From assembly GCF_900476375.1 (NCBI RefSeq), contig NZ_UPPP01000053.1:1-64000 (forward strand): a stretch of DNA of 64,000 nucleotides, read 5' to 3'. This document shows positions 56,114 through 62,586 of this stretch, piece after piece. This DNA comes from Allolucifera butyrica (lineage in GTDB: Bacteria; Bacillota; Negativicutes; Sporomusales; UPPP01). The notes beneath the pieces were generated by a model. It was given only the letters and a program-made list of their open reading frames with translations. It did no database searches and had not been told where the DNA came from. Made by a program: the position numbers and the translations under genes. Each line of letters begins with the position of its first letter. The first letter of the stretch is position 1.

Positions 56114-56464
56114 TGATCCCATAAAAAACCGCATGCGAGACCATTGAGGACTTAAAAATGGCCCCATTCCAGGTTTACTATAACGTTCTTCCTACCGTTC
56201 CCGCGCCTCCGCAGTGAATATTCGAAAGAATTTTTGCTACTGCCTTACCCGTTTATGTCTATCTAATTTTTACCAAAAAATTTCTTGCATTTCTATATAT
56301 ATTGTCGAAAAAAGCGATATTCTTGTTTAAAAAGTCAGTTTAAACGACTGAAAATTAATTTACAAAACAGGTGCTTTTTCCGAAGAAAATGTTCAAAATT
56401 TCACATTTCCCCTTACTTTTTCGGCAGGAAAGACGAAAATGCTTTTTAAATGGCCGTTTAAATA
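56114..56464 (-). promoter_or_regulatory. Upstream region of the loaP operon, weak promoter candidate
   Basis: About 350 AT-rich bases with no gene on either strand. The best sigma-70-like match in the operon direction is TTGTAA (56360-56365) and TAAACT (56337-56342) with a 17-base spacer; it is weak. If used, the transcript would have a ~330-base leader including the hairpins at 56015-56113. Confidence 0.25.
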
Positions 56465-56523
56465 CACAACAAAAAAGCGCAGGCTTGCTTGCATTCTGCT
56501 TCGGGTGCAAACGTGCTTGCGCT
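56465..56523 (-). terminator. Terminator after the formyltransferase gene
   Basis: AGCGCA (56476-56481) pairs with TGCGCT (56518-56523), extended inward by a shorter GCAAGC/GCTTGC-type pairing, and the transcribed minus strand continues with TTTTTTGTTG. It lies ~37 bases after the stop of the formyltransferase-like gene and separates it from the NRPS operon. Confidence 0.65.
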
Positions 56524-56559
56524 GTTACTATTATACTTCCTATTCTTTTTGCTAGTCAT

Positions 56560-57438
56560 CTAAATTCCCGTACTACTCCGATTTTCCATTTGCCTCATAC
56601 TTATAAACTGTTCTTCTGCATACTTCCGAATATTTGGTGTAAAATCCCTACTTCGAAAAGCTGGGCCAACTAACAAAGGATCTGGTTTTACTCCCAAAAA
56701 TTGAACTTCAGGTTTCTCAACGATTTCTAATGCTTGTTGTATTAGTAAATCAAAAGCCATTTTATAACTATGCGCTTTGACTTCCCACAAAGATTGAAAC
56801 ATAAACGGATCATTTATTCTAGCTTCTTTAAGAATTGGTCCAGTATCTACGCCATTATCAATATAATGAACAGATGCTCCTGCTGCCTGCTTAAATTTAG
56901 TAACATCACCTTTAGCTGCTAAGTTTTCAATAGCAAACATTCCTCTAGCATAAGGAAGAACTGCCGAATGACTATTAATTATACATCCCTTTGTATGTTC
57001 AATCCAAAATGGGTTCAGAATTGTATCTAAAAAAATAAAAATAAATATCCTGGTAGCTTTTTGGGATTCTCTTTTTAACCACGTTTCTACTTCTTTACTA
57101 TTTAAGTTTTCACCTAAAAAAAGGGTAGAAGGAAATGAATCCGCCGAGTGGGAAGGAACCCCAAATAATTCAATCATTTTCTCTTCCGCTTTACTAATAT
57201 TCTTATATAATCCCAGAAGTTCTTCGAATTCTTCATTTGATAATTGCCTTTTCTTATAATGCTTCTGATGAAATTGCAATTTGTTGGATACTAACTGGCC
57301 TTTATTTCCGCGTAAAAGAATACCTTGAAATCCTAAATAACTTTGGAACGTTTTAACCCATTGTGATACCAAATAACTAGTGTGAAAACAATTTTCTGTT
57401 AGCAGAAAAAAGTTATAAGGTCGATTATTTTTTATCAT
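56560..57438 (-). CDS. Formyltransferase-family protein (substrate unknown)
   Basis: 292 residues. The formyl-transferase catalytic set is visible: NSH in CIINSHSAVLPYARG (~residue 147) and Asp in YIDNGVDTGPIL, matching the Asn-His-Asp triad of Met-tRNA and sugar-amine formyltransferases. It uses a formyl-folate donor in known members; the acceptor here cannot be told. The C-terminal OB domain of Met-tRNA formyltransferase is not recognisable and the N-terminal ~110 residues are unusual, so it is not the housekeeping enzyme. Start at the ATG at 57436-57438, with GGAGGG eight bases before it. The DNA is much more AT-rich than the NRPS genes. It follows the EamA transporter gene by ~60 bases and probably shares its transcript. 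Confidence 0.75.
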   Translation of the reverse strand: MIKNNRPYNFFLLTENCFHTSYLVSQWVKTFQSYLGFQGILLRGNKGQLVSNKLQFHQKHYKKRQLSNEEFEELLGLYKNISKAEEKMIELFGVPSHSADSFPSTLFLGENLNSKEVETWLKRESQKATRIFIFIFLDTILNPFWIEHTKGCIINSHSAVLPYARGMFAIENLAAKGDVTKFKQAAGASVHYIDNGVDTGPILKEARINDPFMFQSLWEVKAHSYKMAFDLLIQQALEIVEKPEVQFLGVKPDPLLVGPAFRSRDFTPNIRKYAEEQFISMRQMENRSSTGI

Positions 57439-57496
57439 AAGCGACTCCCTCCTTATGTTGAGCAAGCTAGAAGATATCACTTTTATTTTACAAACT

Positions 57497-58444
57497 CTAT
57501 AGTAAATTCTTGTTAGGTCGTAAAGACAAAATCACTACAGTGCCAATAATACAAAGTCCTCCCATTACTTGAAAAATACCAAAAGAAACGTGAAGCCAAA
57601 ATACGGATGCTAATGCAGCAGATAGTGGTTCAGCACTTGCCAATAAACTAGCTTCTGTTGGTGTAATAAACCGTAAGCTATCGATATAGAGATAAAATGC
57701 AATTAAAGTGCCAAATAAAACTACAAAACTTACAAATAAGACAGACAATAGGGACCAATGTTGCCCTTGAAATTGCCACAGCGGATTAATTACGCTTAAC
57801 CCTACCCCGCCAACGACCATGCTCCAGCCGACGACAACAACAGAGCCCCATCGTTCCAATAAACCTGCCGGATATAATGTATAAAATGCTAATGAAACAG
57901 CTGAACCTAATCCCCAAGCTACCGCCACTGTAGATATTGTTAGCTTCTGTACAGAACCATCTGTCACGAGCAGAAATGTCCCGAAGAGTGCTAAACTAAC
58001 TGCAACTAACTCCCGAAAGTTTGGGAATCTCCGAAATCGCACTGCTAAAAATAAAACAATAAACGCGGGTCCGAGATATTGCAATAAAGTAGCGGTTGCT
58101 GCATTACCGGTTTGAATAGCTTCAAAGTACGTATATTGAACGCCCAGCATCCCTATAAAACTAAAAATAATTAAACGGAAACGATCATTTTCATTCTTCC
58201 AAATAGCCCATACTTGGCATTTGTTTTGCTTAATGCTCGCAATTAGCAATAGTAATAAGCCGGATAAAACCATTCTCACAACTACTAACCATTGCGGATG
58301 AAAACCTTCGTATTGAAACAAAGCTTGGGCAACAGTCCCTGATAATCCCCATAATGTTGCCCCAATTAATACCATAATATATCCTTTATAGCGTGAAAGA
58401 TTAAATGTTTTTCCATCAAGTATAATTGCATCAGCCTCCGTCAT
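57497..58444 (-). CDS. EamA/DMT-family transporter
   Basis: 315 residues, about ten hydrophobic segments in two EamA repeats (for example YIMVLIGATLWGLSGTVAQALF at the start of repeat 1 and AVAWGLGSAVSLAFYTLYPAGL at the start of repeat 2). FEAIQTGNAATATLLQYLGPAF and LRFITPTEASLLASAEPLSAAL are the paired conserved stretches of the family. Members export amino acids, nucleotides or small metabolites; substrate unknown here. SD AAGGAAG precedes the ATG. AT-rich like its neighbours. It may be the first gene of a two-gene unit with the formyltransferase. Confidence 0.88.
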   Translation of the reverse strand: MTEADAIILDGKTFNLSRYKGYIMVLIGATLWGLSGTVAQALFQYEGFHPQWLVVVRMVLSGLLLLLIASIKQNKCQVWAIWKNENDRFRLIIFSFIGMLGVQYTYFEAIQTGNAATATLLQYLGPAFIVLFLAVRFRRFPNFRELVAVSLALFGTFLLVTDGSVQKLTISTVAVAWGLGSAVSLAFYTLYPAGLLERWGSVVVVGWSMVVGGVGLSVINPLWQFQGQHWSLLSVLFVSFVVLFGTLIAFYLYIDSLRFITPTEASLLASAEPLSAALASVFWLHVSFGIFQVMGGLCIIGTVVILSLRPNKNLL

Positions 58445-58742
58445 TTCACTCTTCCTTTAAAAGATTTATTAAATAGTACCCTCCTTTCATTATTACTTAA
58501 AAATAGTAGCACTCCTAATTTTTTATTGGATATAATAAGGATTTACTTTCCTCAATTGTAAGACATTGGTATTTATTTGTAAATGCACTTACTGAAGTTG
58601 TAATTTTTAGAAAATTGTTTTCAAATAACATATATAGTGGTATTTAAAACTTTTTATATTACTTGATTAACTCTTGCAATCATGATATTCTTTTTATATA
58701 TTGGATATTTTTACCACTCACACTTTGATGTGGAGGATTTTT
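58445..58742. promoter_or_regulatory. Divergent intergenic region; promoter for the DTD2-like gene
   Basis: AT-rich, no coding potential seen. On the plus strand TTGCAA (58674-58679), 17-base spacer, TATATT (58697-58702) would start a transcript ~35 bases before the deacylase ATG; an overlapping TTGATT/TATTCT pair is a second option. No convincing promoter was found for the minus-strand EamA gene. Confidence 0.45.
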
Positions 58743-59714
58743 ATGGTAATGACATCAGGTAAAGCTGTGTATTTCTTCTGTTCCGATGAAACAAAAGATC
58801 CTGTCGCCGGGCATGTACTAAGAGAAGCATTAAAATTATATAATTTTGACGAAACTGATATTATAATTGATAAATTTCCCATGTTTAAGCATACCGACAA
58901 AAATGGTAACTTATTTTGCTATGTACAAACCAGTGAAGTTCTTAGCCACAATTATCCCAAATATCTTCCTATATTGAACTATCATTTTGCCGATTTTGAC
59001 ATTGCTGGCATTGTGAACTGGCATGGTGGTCAAAACGCACCCGACGGTATTCTCACAGTCCATACAACAGGGGATGTTGAAACAGGTTTTTTTAGTCCAG
59101 TTAAACCTCTTTATATGCGAAATCTTTTGTTATCGCTTAAACAAAATTGTGAGAAGCTTTCAATTCGTGATTTTATTGTCACATGCGAGGCGACTCATTG
59201 GTCTGGTATACCCCATAACGGAAACGCTAGCATGATTCCTTTATTTCAGGTACCAATTATTGATATTGAAATTGGTAGTAGCCCTATACGTTGGGCAGAC
59301 CAAGGCGCTGCCCGAGTTATTGCCAGTGCTTTATCAAATGTTTTCACGGGAGATTCAAACAAACTACTAAATTTATTATGTATTGGGGGAATTCATTTTG
59401 AGCCGGCTTTTGCCAATGTGCTTTTCCAGAACTGGGATGGATATGCGTTTGCTATATCTCACATTTTAGCGGGCCGTTGGCTAATTGCCGGTAAATACGA
59501 CACTGAAGAAGGACTTGTAAAACTGGAAACATGTTTAAAATCAATTCAAGATACTGTAGACGGCATTATTTTTCATGATAGCTTAAAAAGTGGTTATAAA
59601 GAACAATGTCGAATATTAGCTAAAAAATATGATATCCCAATATTTAAACATCAGTTATTACGCAAGCCAATTGATATATTTAAAGCATTGTCAAAAAAAC
59701 GGCAGACTGTGTAA
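58743..59714 (+). CDS. DTD2/GEK1-like D-aminoacyl-tRNA deacylase
   Basis: 323 residues. The protein follows the DTD2 (GEK1) pattern from end to end: an early VYFFCSDETKDPVAGHV; LTVHTTGD, matching the TVHxTGN motif; TCEATHWSGIP, matching EATHHGP; DIEIGSSPIRWADQGAARVI, matching the EIGSxxxxW-A motif; and CIGGIHFEPAF, matching GGGHYAP. This family hydrolyses D-amino acids from tRNA and is best known from archaea and plants. Some motif positions are changed (HH to HW, TGN to TGD), so activity is not certain. Start at ATG 58743 with GGAGGA at 58732-58737; an upstream in-frame ATG at 58701 overlaps the likely promoter. The gene is alone on the plus strand, divergent from the EamA gene, with a strong terminator. 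Confidence 0.8.
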   Translation: MVMTSGKAVYFFCSDETKDPVAGHVLREALKLYNFDETDIIIDKFPMFKHTDKNGNLFCYVQTSEVLSHNYPKYLPILNYHFADFDIAGIVNWHGGQNAPDGILTVHTTGDVETGFFSPVKPLYMRNLLLSLKQNCEKLSIRDFIVTCEATHWSGIPHNGNASMIPLFQVPIIDIEIGSSPIRWADQGAARVIASALSNVFTGDSNKLLNLLCIGGIHFEPAFANVLFQNWDGYAFAISHILAGRWLIAGKYDTEEGLVKLETCLKSIQDTVDGIIFHDSLKSGYKEQCRILAKKYDIPIFKHQLLRKPIDIFKALSKKRQTV

Positions 59715-59733
59715 GTTTCTTGTTCATAAAACA

Positions 59734-59780
59734 AAAAAACGGTGGTTTACACTCTCTTTTGAGTGCAAACCGCCGTTTTT
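59734..59780. terminator. Strong bidirectional terminator
   Basis: A long near-perfect hairpin with A-run on one side and T-run on the other: AAAACGG-T-GGTTT-A-CACTC on the left pairs with GAGTG-C-AAACC-G-CCGTTTT on the right, loop TCTTTT. It serves the deacylase gene from the left and the pectate lyase gene from the right, which converge here. Confidence 0.85.
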
Positions 59781-59813
59781 ACAAATAAAAATTGCTAGTC
59801 ATCCCGTTTTCTT

Positions 59814-60899
59814 TTAGTTTGGTAAATCCAGGTTGACCTGTCCGGTAATAATGTCGGCCTCGCAGTTGGCTTCAATTTTGCTGCATACCGCTTTTACCGC
59901 CTTGCGTATTGCCGCTTGTTTGCTTTTGTCGGTTACTATGGTTATCGAGCCGCCATTGGGAAGCTCATTCTTTTGACAGCCAAATTCCCGGCAGTTTTTC
60001 ATGACCGCGCTCTTGACTTTATCCAACTGATAACCCTCAACGTTATCGAAGGAAAGACAGTCCGTTAAAATGACGCTGCCCACACCGTTGTTCTGGTCAA
60101 ACCCCTTGGTACCGCTGTACTCTGTGTCAAAAGCGATACAGCGGGTCATCGTCCGTTTACCGGTGCTGCCTTTGGAGCCCAGTTTAAAGCCGTTGCCGTT
60201 GCCGGCATAGCCCGTAATGCTCTTATCCCCGTTGTGCCAGGTAATGCAATCAATATATGTAACGTCATTATTCATGCCGTAACTGTCCCAGCCGTCGTCG
60301 GAATTTTGAAAAGCGCGGCAGCCAATAAATTGATTCCCTTTGCCGGCGCTCAATTTGCAGGCAAACCCGTCGGCATTTTCCCCTTTGGTCGCCGTATCGC
60401 AATTCCGGTAGGAGTCACAATACTTTATGGTGTTATTGGCAGCGGTAGACTTGGATATCTGCAATCCTGTATCGCCATTGTAACGCAAAATGCAATTTTC
60501 TATCGTATTGCCGGCTCCCTCAATTTTGATCCCATTATCGCCGGCCTTTTGAATAATCAGTCCCTGAATCGTATTGTTGCTGCCGGTTACATAAATGCCG
60601 ATCCCGGCCGTGCCCGTATGTTTATCGCCAATCGCGGAAAAGTCAAGAACCGGCGTTACACCGCTTTTGGCTTGCAGCGTTACCCCGCTGGCGCTCAATA
60701 CAATCTGGCCGGAACAGGCAATGGAAGAGCCAATGGTAATGACATCCCCCGCTTTTGCGGACGTGACGGCCGTTTTTAAGGCAGTGTAATCGCTCACAGT
60801 CGTCGCTTTGGCAAAACTCGCCGGCGAAGCGGCCAATAAGAGCACTGCCAGGATTACAACCACTCGCATAATATTTCGCATCGATCTCTCCGTTCTCAT
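59814..60899 (-). CDS. Secreted PL9-like pectate lyase (right-handed beta-helix)
   Basis: 361 residues with a signal peptide (IMRVVVILAVLLLAASPASFAKA, cleavage near residue 30). The rest is a parallel beta-helix of short repeats with Asn ladders (NNTIQGLIIQKAGDNGIKI, NTIENCILRYNGDTGLQI). The sequences ENADGFACK, GCRAFQNSDDGWDSYG and NGNGFKLGSKG follow the PL9 family pattern, where acidic residues bind calcium and a Lys acts as base. These enzymes cleave polygalacturonate by beta-elimination; export across both membranes would be needed to reach pectin. AGGAGG lies six bases before the ATG. It probably shares a transcript with the tiny ORF just upstream. GC content is like the NRPS operon and unlike the genes at 56.5-59.7 kb. 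Confidence 0.82.
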   Translation of the reverse strand: MRTERSMRNIMRVVVILAVLLLAASPASFAKATTVSDYTALKTAVTSAKAGDVITIGSSIACSGQIVLSASGVTLQAKSGVTPVLDFSAIGDKHTGTAGIGIYVTGSNNTIQGLIIQKAGDNGIKIEGAGNTIENCILRYNGDTGLQISKSTAANNTIKYCDSYRNCDTATKGENADGFACKLSAGKGNQFIGCRAFQNSDDGWDSYGMNNDVTYIDCITWHNGDKSITGYAGNGNGFKLGSKGSTGKRTMTRCIAFDTEYSGTKGFDQNNGVGSVILTDCLSFDNVEGYQLDKVKSAVMKNCREFGCQKNELPNGGSITIVTDKSKQAAIRKAVKAVCSKIEANCEADIITGQVNLDLPN

Positions 60900-60922
60900 T
60901 CTGTTTCCTCCTCACAATAAAA

Positions 60923-61000
60923 TTAAATTTCCCTTTTCCGGCAGCACCGGCCATCGTCAAATAAACCGCCCTCCTTTCCCCGCCGCCTATTGCTGCCCAT
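60923..61000 (-). CDS. Possible 25-residue leader ORF before the pectate lyase gene
   Basis: ATG at 60998-61000 with AAGGAGG eight bases upstream, a better site than many real genes here. The peptide is rich in Arg/Lys/Gly (NRRRGKEGG) and has a Cys pair (CC). It ends 23 bases before the pectate lyase ATG. I recognise no family. It could be a translated leader or a small protein; it is also possible that only the ribosome-binding site is fortuitous. Confidence 0.35.
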   Translation of the reverse strand: MGSNRRRGKEGGLFDDGRCCRKREI

Positions 61001-61027
61001 ACCCATTACCTCCTTCCTTTTTATCCC

Positions 61028-61061
61028 AGTATAGCTTAAATTTGTAATAAAAGTATTACAA
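61028..61061 (-). promoter_or_regulatory. Promoter -10 and operator-like inverted repeat for the pectate lyase unit
   Basis: TATACT on the minus strand (61028-61033) is a good -10. TTGTAAT-N6-ATTACAA (61042-61061), a perfect 7-bp inverted repeat, covers the spacer and -35 region, the usual place for a repressor site. The -35 hexamer itself is poor. The regulator is unknown. Confidence 0.5.
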
Positions 61062-61126
61062 CGGATATTTCGCAAGTAAGATAGCTCCAGCAGGATACCA
61101 AAAACTGCCATTTACTTGCCGGGAAA

Positions 61127-61156
61127 TAAAAAAAACCGGTATCAAGAGATACCGGT
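61127..61156 (-). terminator. Terminator after the NifU-N-like gene
   Basis: ACCGGTATC (61135-61143) and GATACCGGT (61148-61156), a 9-bp perfect stem with a 4-base loop, followed on the minus strand by TTTTTTTTATT. It lies just past the stop of the gene at 61159. Confidence 0.85.
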
Positions 61157-61158
61157 AA

Positions 61159-61491
61159 TTAGTTTTTCCTAGAATGATTCTCATAATATTTAATTGTCAG
61201 GGTTATCTCACTCCTAATTTTCGGTTCCATTCCGTCCCAATCGTTGACATTATCGATATAAACTAAAACAGAATGACGTTTAACAATAAGCTTGTCAACC
61301 CCAATAAGGTTAAATAATTGCTTTTTAATCTTTGTACCGAGAATACCTATATCTATCGGGTGCTCAAAGTCTTGGTGCGGTATTTCTATTAGCGCAAAAG
61401 ATTCGCTAACTATGCGGTTTATGTGGAATTCTCTAACTTTCAGATTTGGAAAGCTATCTACTATGATTTCAACTGGTAAGTTGTCGCCCAT
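61159..61491 (-). CDS. Small NifU/Nfu N-terminal-domain-like protein
   Basis: 110 residues from the ATG at 61489-61491, which has GGAGG four bases upstream. An in-frame extension to 61587 is AT-rich with poor start signals, so I leave it out. The pattern resembles the Nfu N-terminal domain: SFPNLKVREFHINR near the start, then KKQLFNLIGVDKLIVKRHSVLV and NDWDGMEPKIRSEI (family: LF-x-I-x-GV ... tV-x-k ... dW-x-l-x-p-x-i). In that family the domain accompanies an Fe-S carrier domain; there are no Cys pairs here, so it would be a stand-alone version. No partner gene is adjacent. The match is by eye and moderate. Confidence 0.5.
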   Translation of the reverse strand: MGDNLPVEIIVDSFPNLKVREFHINRIVSESFALIEIPHQDFEHPIDIGILGTKIKKQLFNLIGVDKLIVKRHSVLVYIDNVNDWDGMEPKIRSEITLTIKYYENHSRKN

Positions 61492-61622
61492 ATGACCTCC
61501 AAATATTCGCCTACATAAAAATATATAATAGTTTTCTTTAAACAAGCCGTTTTTATAATTCTCTTTATAGATATTAATTCCTTGCAAAATATACCGTCCC
61601 GGCAGGATTTTTTCCTCACTGG

Positions 61623-61651
61623 TTGCATATTCTTATTCCAGTGGGTATAAT
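61623..61651 (+). promoter_or_regulatory. Promoter of the antisense antitoxin RNA
   Basis: TTGCAT (61623-61628), a 17-base spacer and a perfect TATAAT (61646-61651). Transcription should start near 61657-61659, with no plausible reading frame after it but two stable hairpins and a terminator. Confidence 0.75.
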
Positions 61652-61657
61652 ATAAGA

Positions 61658-61782
61658 AAAGGACTGACGTGCTCGACACACGCCAGCCCCACAGGTTGCC
61701 TAACCGGGAAACGGTTAGCCCATATGTTACAAACTATTAAGAAATAGTCGCACACCTTGGGGAGGGGCGGCTATTTCTTTTT
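61658..61782 (+). ncRNA. Antisense RNA antitoxin of a type I toxin-antitoxin system
   Basis: Predicted ~125-base RNA. Hairpin 1 near 61664-61686 (CTG-A-CGTG / CACG-C-CAG), hairpin 2 at 61700-61718 (CTAACCG-GGAAA-CGGTTAG), and a terminator hairpin AAATAGTCG (61742-61750) / CGGCTATTT (61768-61776) with CTTTTT after it. Its 3' end runs over the 3' end of the holin-like toxin gene on the other strand, the arrangement seen in TxpA/RatA-type pairs. It should base-pair with the toxin mRNA and block or degrade it. Confidence 0.65.
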
Positions 61783-61848
61783 GGTTGTGACCAATACCAT
61801 AAGCGTGGCGAATGCGACAGCAAATGTCAATGCTTCAAAGATTGTCAT
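61771..61848 (-). CDS. Holin-like type I toxin peptide (25 residues)
   Basis: The peptide starts MTIFEALTFAVAF, continues with a hydrophobic stretch and ends VTTKKK. This is the plan of the small holin-like/TxpA-type toxins: a short start, one membrane helix and a basic tail. An extra ATG in front (61849-61851) would add one Met. The Shine-Dalgarno (GGAAGGGGGTGG) lies in the right arm of a perfect 7-bp hairpin, CCCTTCC/GGAAGGG with a 6-base loop, just upstream, so translation is likely held low by mRNA structure. Overproduced toxins of this kind damage the inner membrane. An antisense RNA converges from the other strand. Confidence 0.75.
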   Translation of the reverse strand: MTIFEALTFAVAFATLMVLVTTKKK

Positions 61849-61855
61849 CATACCA

Positions 61856-61876
61856 CCCCCTTCCGAGAAAGGAAGG
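61856..61876 (-). promoter_or_regulatory. Hairpin masking the toxin ribosome-binding site
   Basis: CCCTTCC and GGAAGGG flank a 6-base loop, and the right arm on the transcribed strand is the purine-rich ribosome-binding site of the holin-like toxin. Hiding this site is typical for type I toxin mRNAs. Confidence 0.6.
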
Positions 61877-61998
61877 GCCTTTTCATTTTCCCTGCCGCCC
61901 AGTTCACGACTCTCCTGCCTGGCTTACTCTTGGAATAAAAAAATGGGATCACTCGATACCAAACAGCGGTCAGTCAGCGCGTCCTGCCACTGTGCATA

Positions 61999-62178
61999 TT
62001 ACAGCCAAGTGACGTCTAATGGATTCCTATTTACAAGCCGTCTGTACGAGTATTTAGGATATCCAACCATAACGGCACCTGTTATCACCTTATCCTCCGA
62101 AACTTTAAATAATTCCAGTAATGGACTATATCCTGCAAATGCACACATCTCAAGTATAGTATCTAAATTATATAACAA
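61999..62178 (-). pseudogene. 3' remnant of a nitroreductase-family gene
   Basis: On the minus strand ~59 codons before the TAA at 61999-62001 read like the C-terminus of the ferredoxin-linked nitroreductase family: FAGYSPLLELFKVSEDKV, then TGAVMVGYPKYSYRRL and a final NPLDVTWL (family pattern GAxMxGYPKYKYxRxPxRxPLxVxW). A TGA lies directly upstream in frame and nothing recognisable precedes it, so the gene has lost its N-terminal two-thirds. No start codon with a ribosome-binding site is present. Confidence 0.6.
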
Positions 62179-62264
62179 TCAATCTTTTAATTACCGCCGG
62201 TTATCATACTTCCATTGAACTCATCCGTTCAAATTCATCCATAACCGGCTTTAATTTAAGCATA

Positions 62265-62292
62265 AAAAACGTCCTGTAATTAGGACGTTTTT
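62265..62292. terminator. Bidirectional terminator-like hairpin
   Basis: AAAAACGTCC (62265-62274) pairs with GGACGTTTTT (62283-62292), loop of eight bases. A- and T-runs on both sides allow use from either strand. No intact gene ends here; it may belong to the lost part of the nitroreductase neighbourhood. Confidence 0.6.
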
Positions 62293-62301
62293 CCAGTCTG
62301 T

Positions 62302-62460
62302 TGCTATAATGTTAATGGGACGAGCGGTCCCTCGTCCCAAAACCGAATACAAGATGTGATACCGATGCGCTTTAAGACGAAATGGTTTACACTAACCGTC
62401 TCAAGCGACTTTCTCTGGATGATCTATCAAATCATCCCATTCGGGTTGTACCCCAAATTT
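62302..62460 (+). ncRNA. Possible orphan small RNA with an extended -10 promoter
   Basis: TGCTATAAT (62302-62310) is a perfect extended -10 element, though no -35 is visible. The expected start is at a perfect hairpin GGGACGAG-CGGTCC-CTCGTCCC (62317-62338). A second perfect hairpin follows, GGATGAT/ATCATCC (62417-62437), then a short GGGT/ACCC stem and a run of six T's near 62455-62461. No reading frame fits. On the minus strand a ~30-codon open stretch ending at 62398 overlaps it and could instead be a gene remnant. Confidence 0.3.
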
Positions 62461-62496
62461 TTTAATACCGGTCGCAAAAGACCAGCGCGTTGAAAC

Positions 62497-62535
62497 AAAA
62501 AAAGAAGTGCGCAGCTTGCAATGCAGGCTGCACAC
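62497..62535 (-). terminator. Terminator after the LytTR gene
   Basis: GTGCGCAGC (62507-62515) pairs with GCTGCACAC (62527-62535) with one mismatch; the minus strand continues TTCTTTTTTTG. It lies ~50 bases beyond the stop of the LytTR gene. Confidence 0.75.
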
Positions 62536-62586
62536 TCAATATAAGGGGGGGAATTGCCCAAAAAGGGCTAGTTGTTTGTTAGTTTA

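Noticed and set aside
56136-56165. CGCATGCG followed by a T-run in the loaP leader as a terminator
   Set aside because: The palindrome has no room for a loop of three bases or more, so it cannot form a stable hairpin.
61757-62218. A plus-strand open frame of 153 codons
   Set aside because: Its first part is antisense to the holin-like toxin, its later part is antisense to the nitroreductase remnant, and it shows no family pattern or ribosome-binding site.
62374-62475. Minus-strand open stretch ending ...EWDDLIDHPEKVA before a TGA
   Set aside because: It could be a gene tail, but there is no start, it runs into the LytTR terminator and I recognise no family. It stays unresolved against the small-RNA reading.
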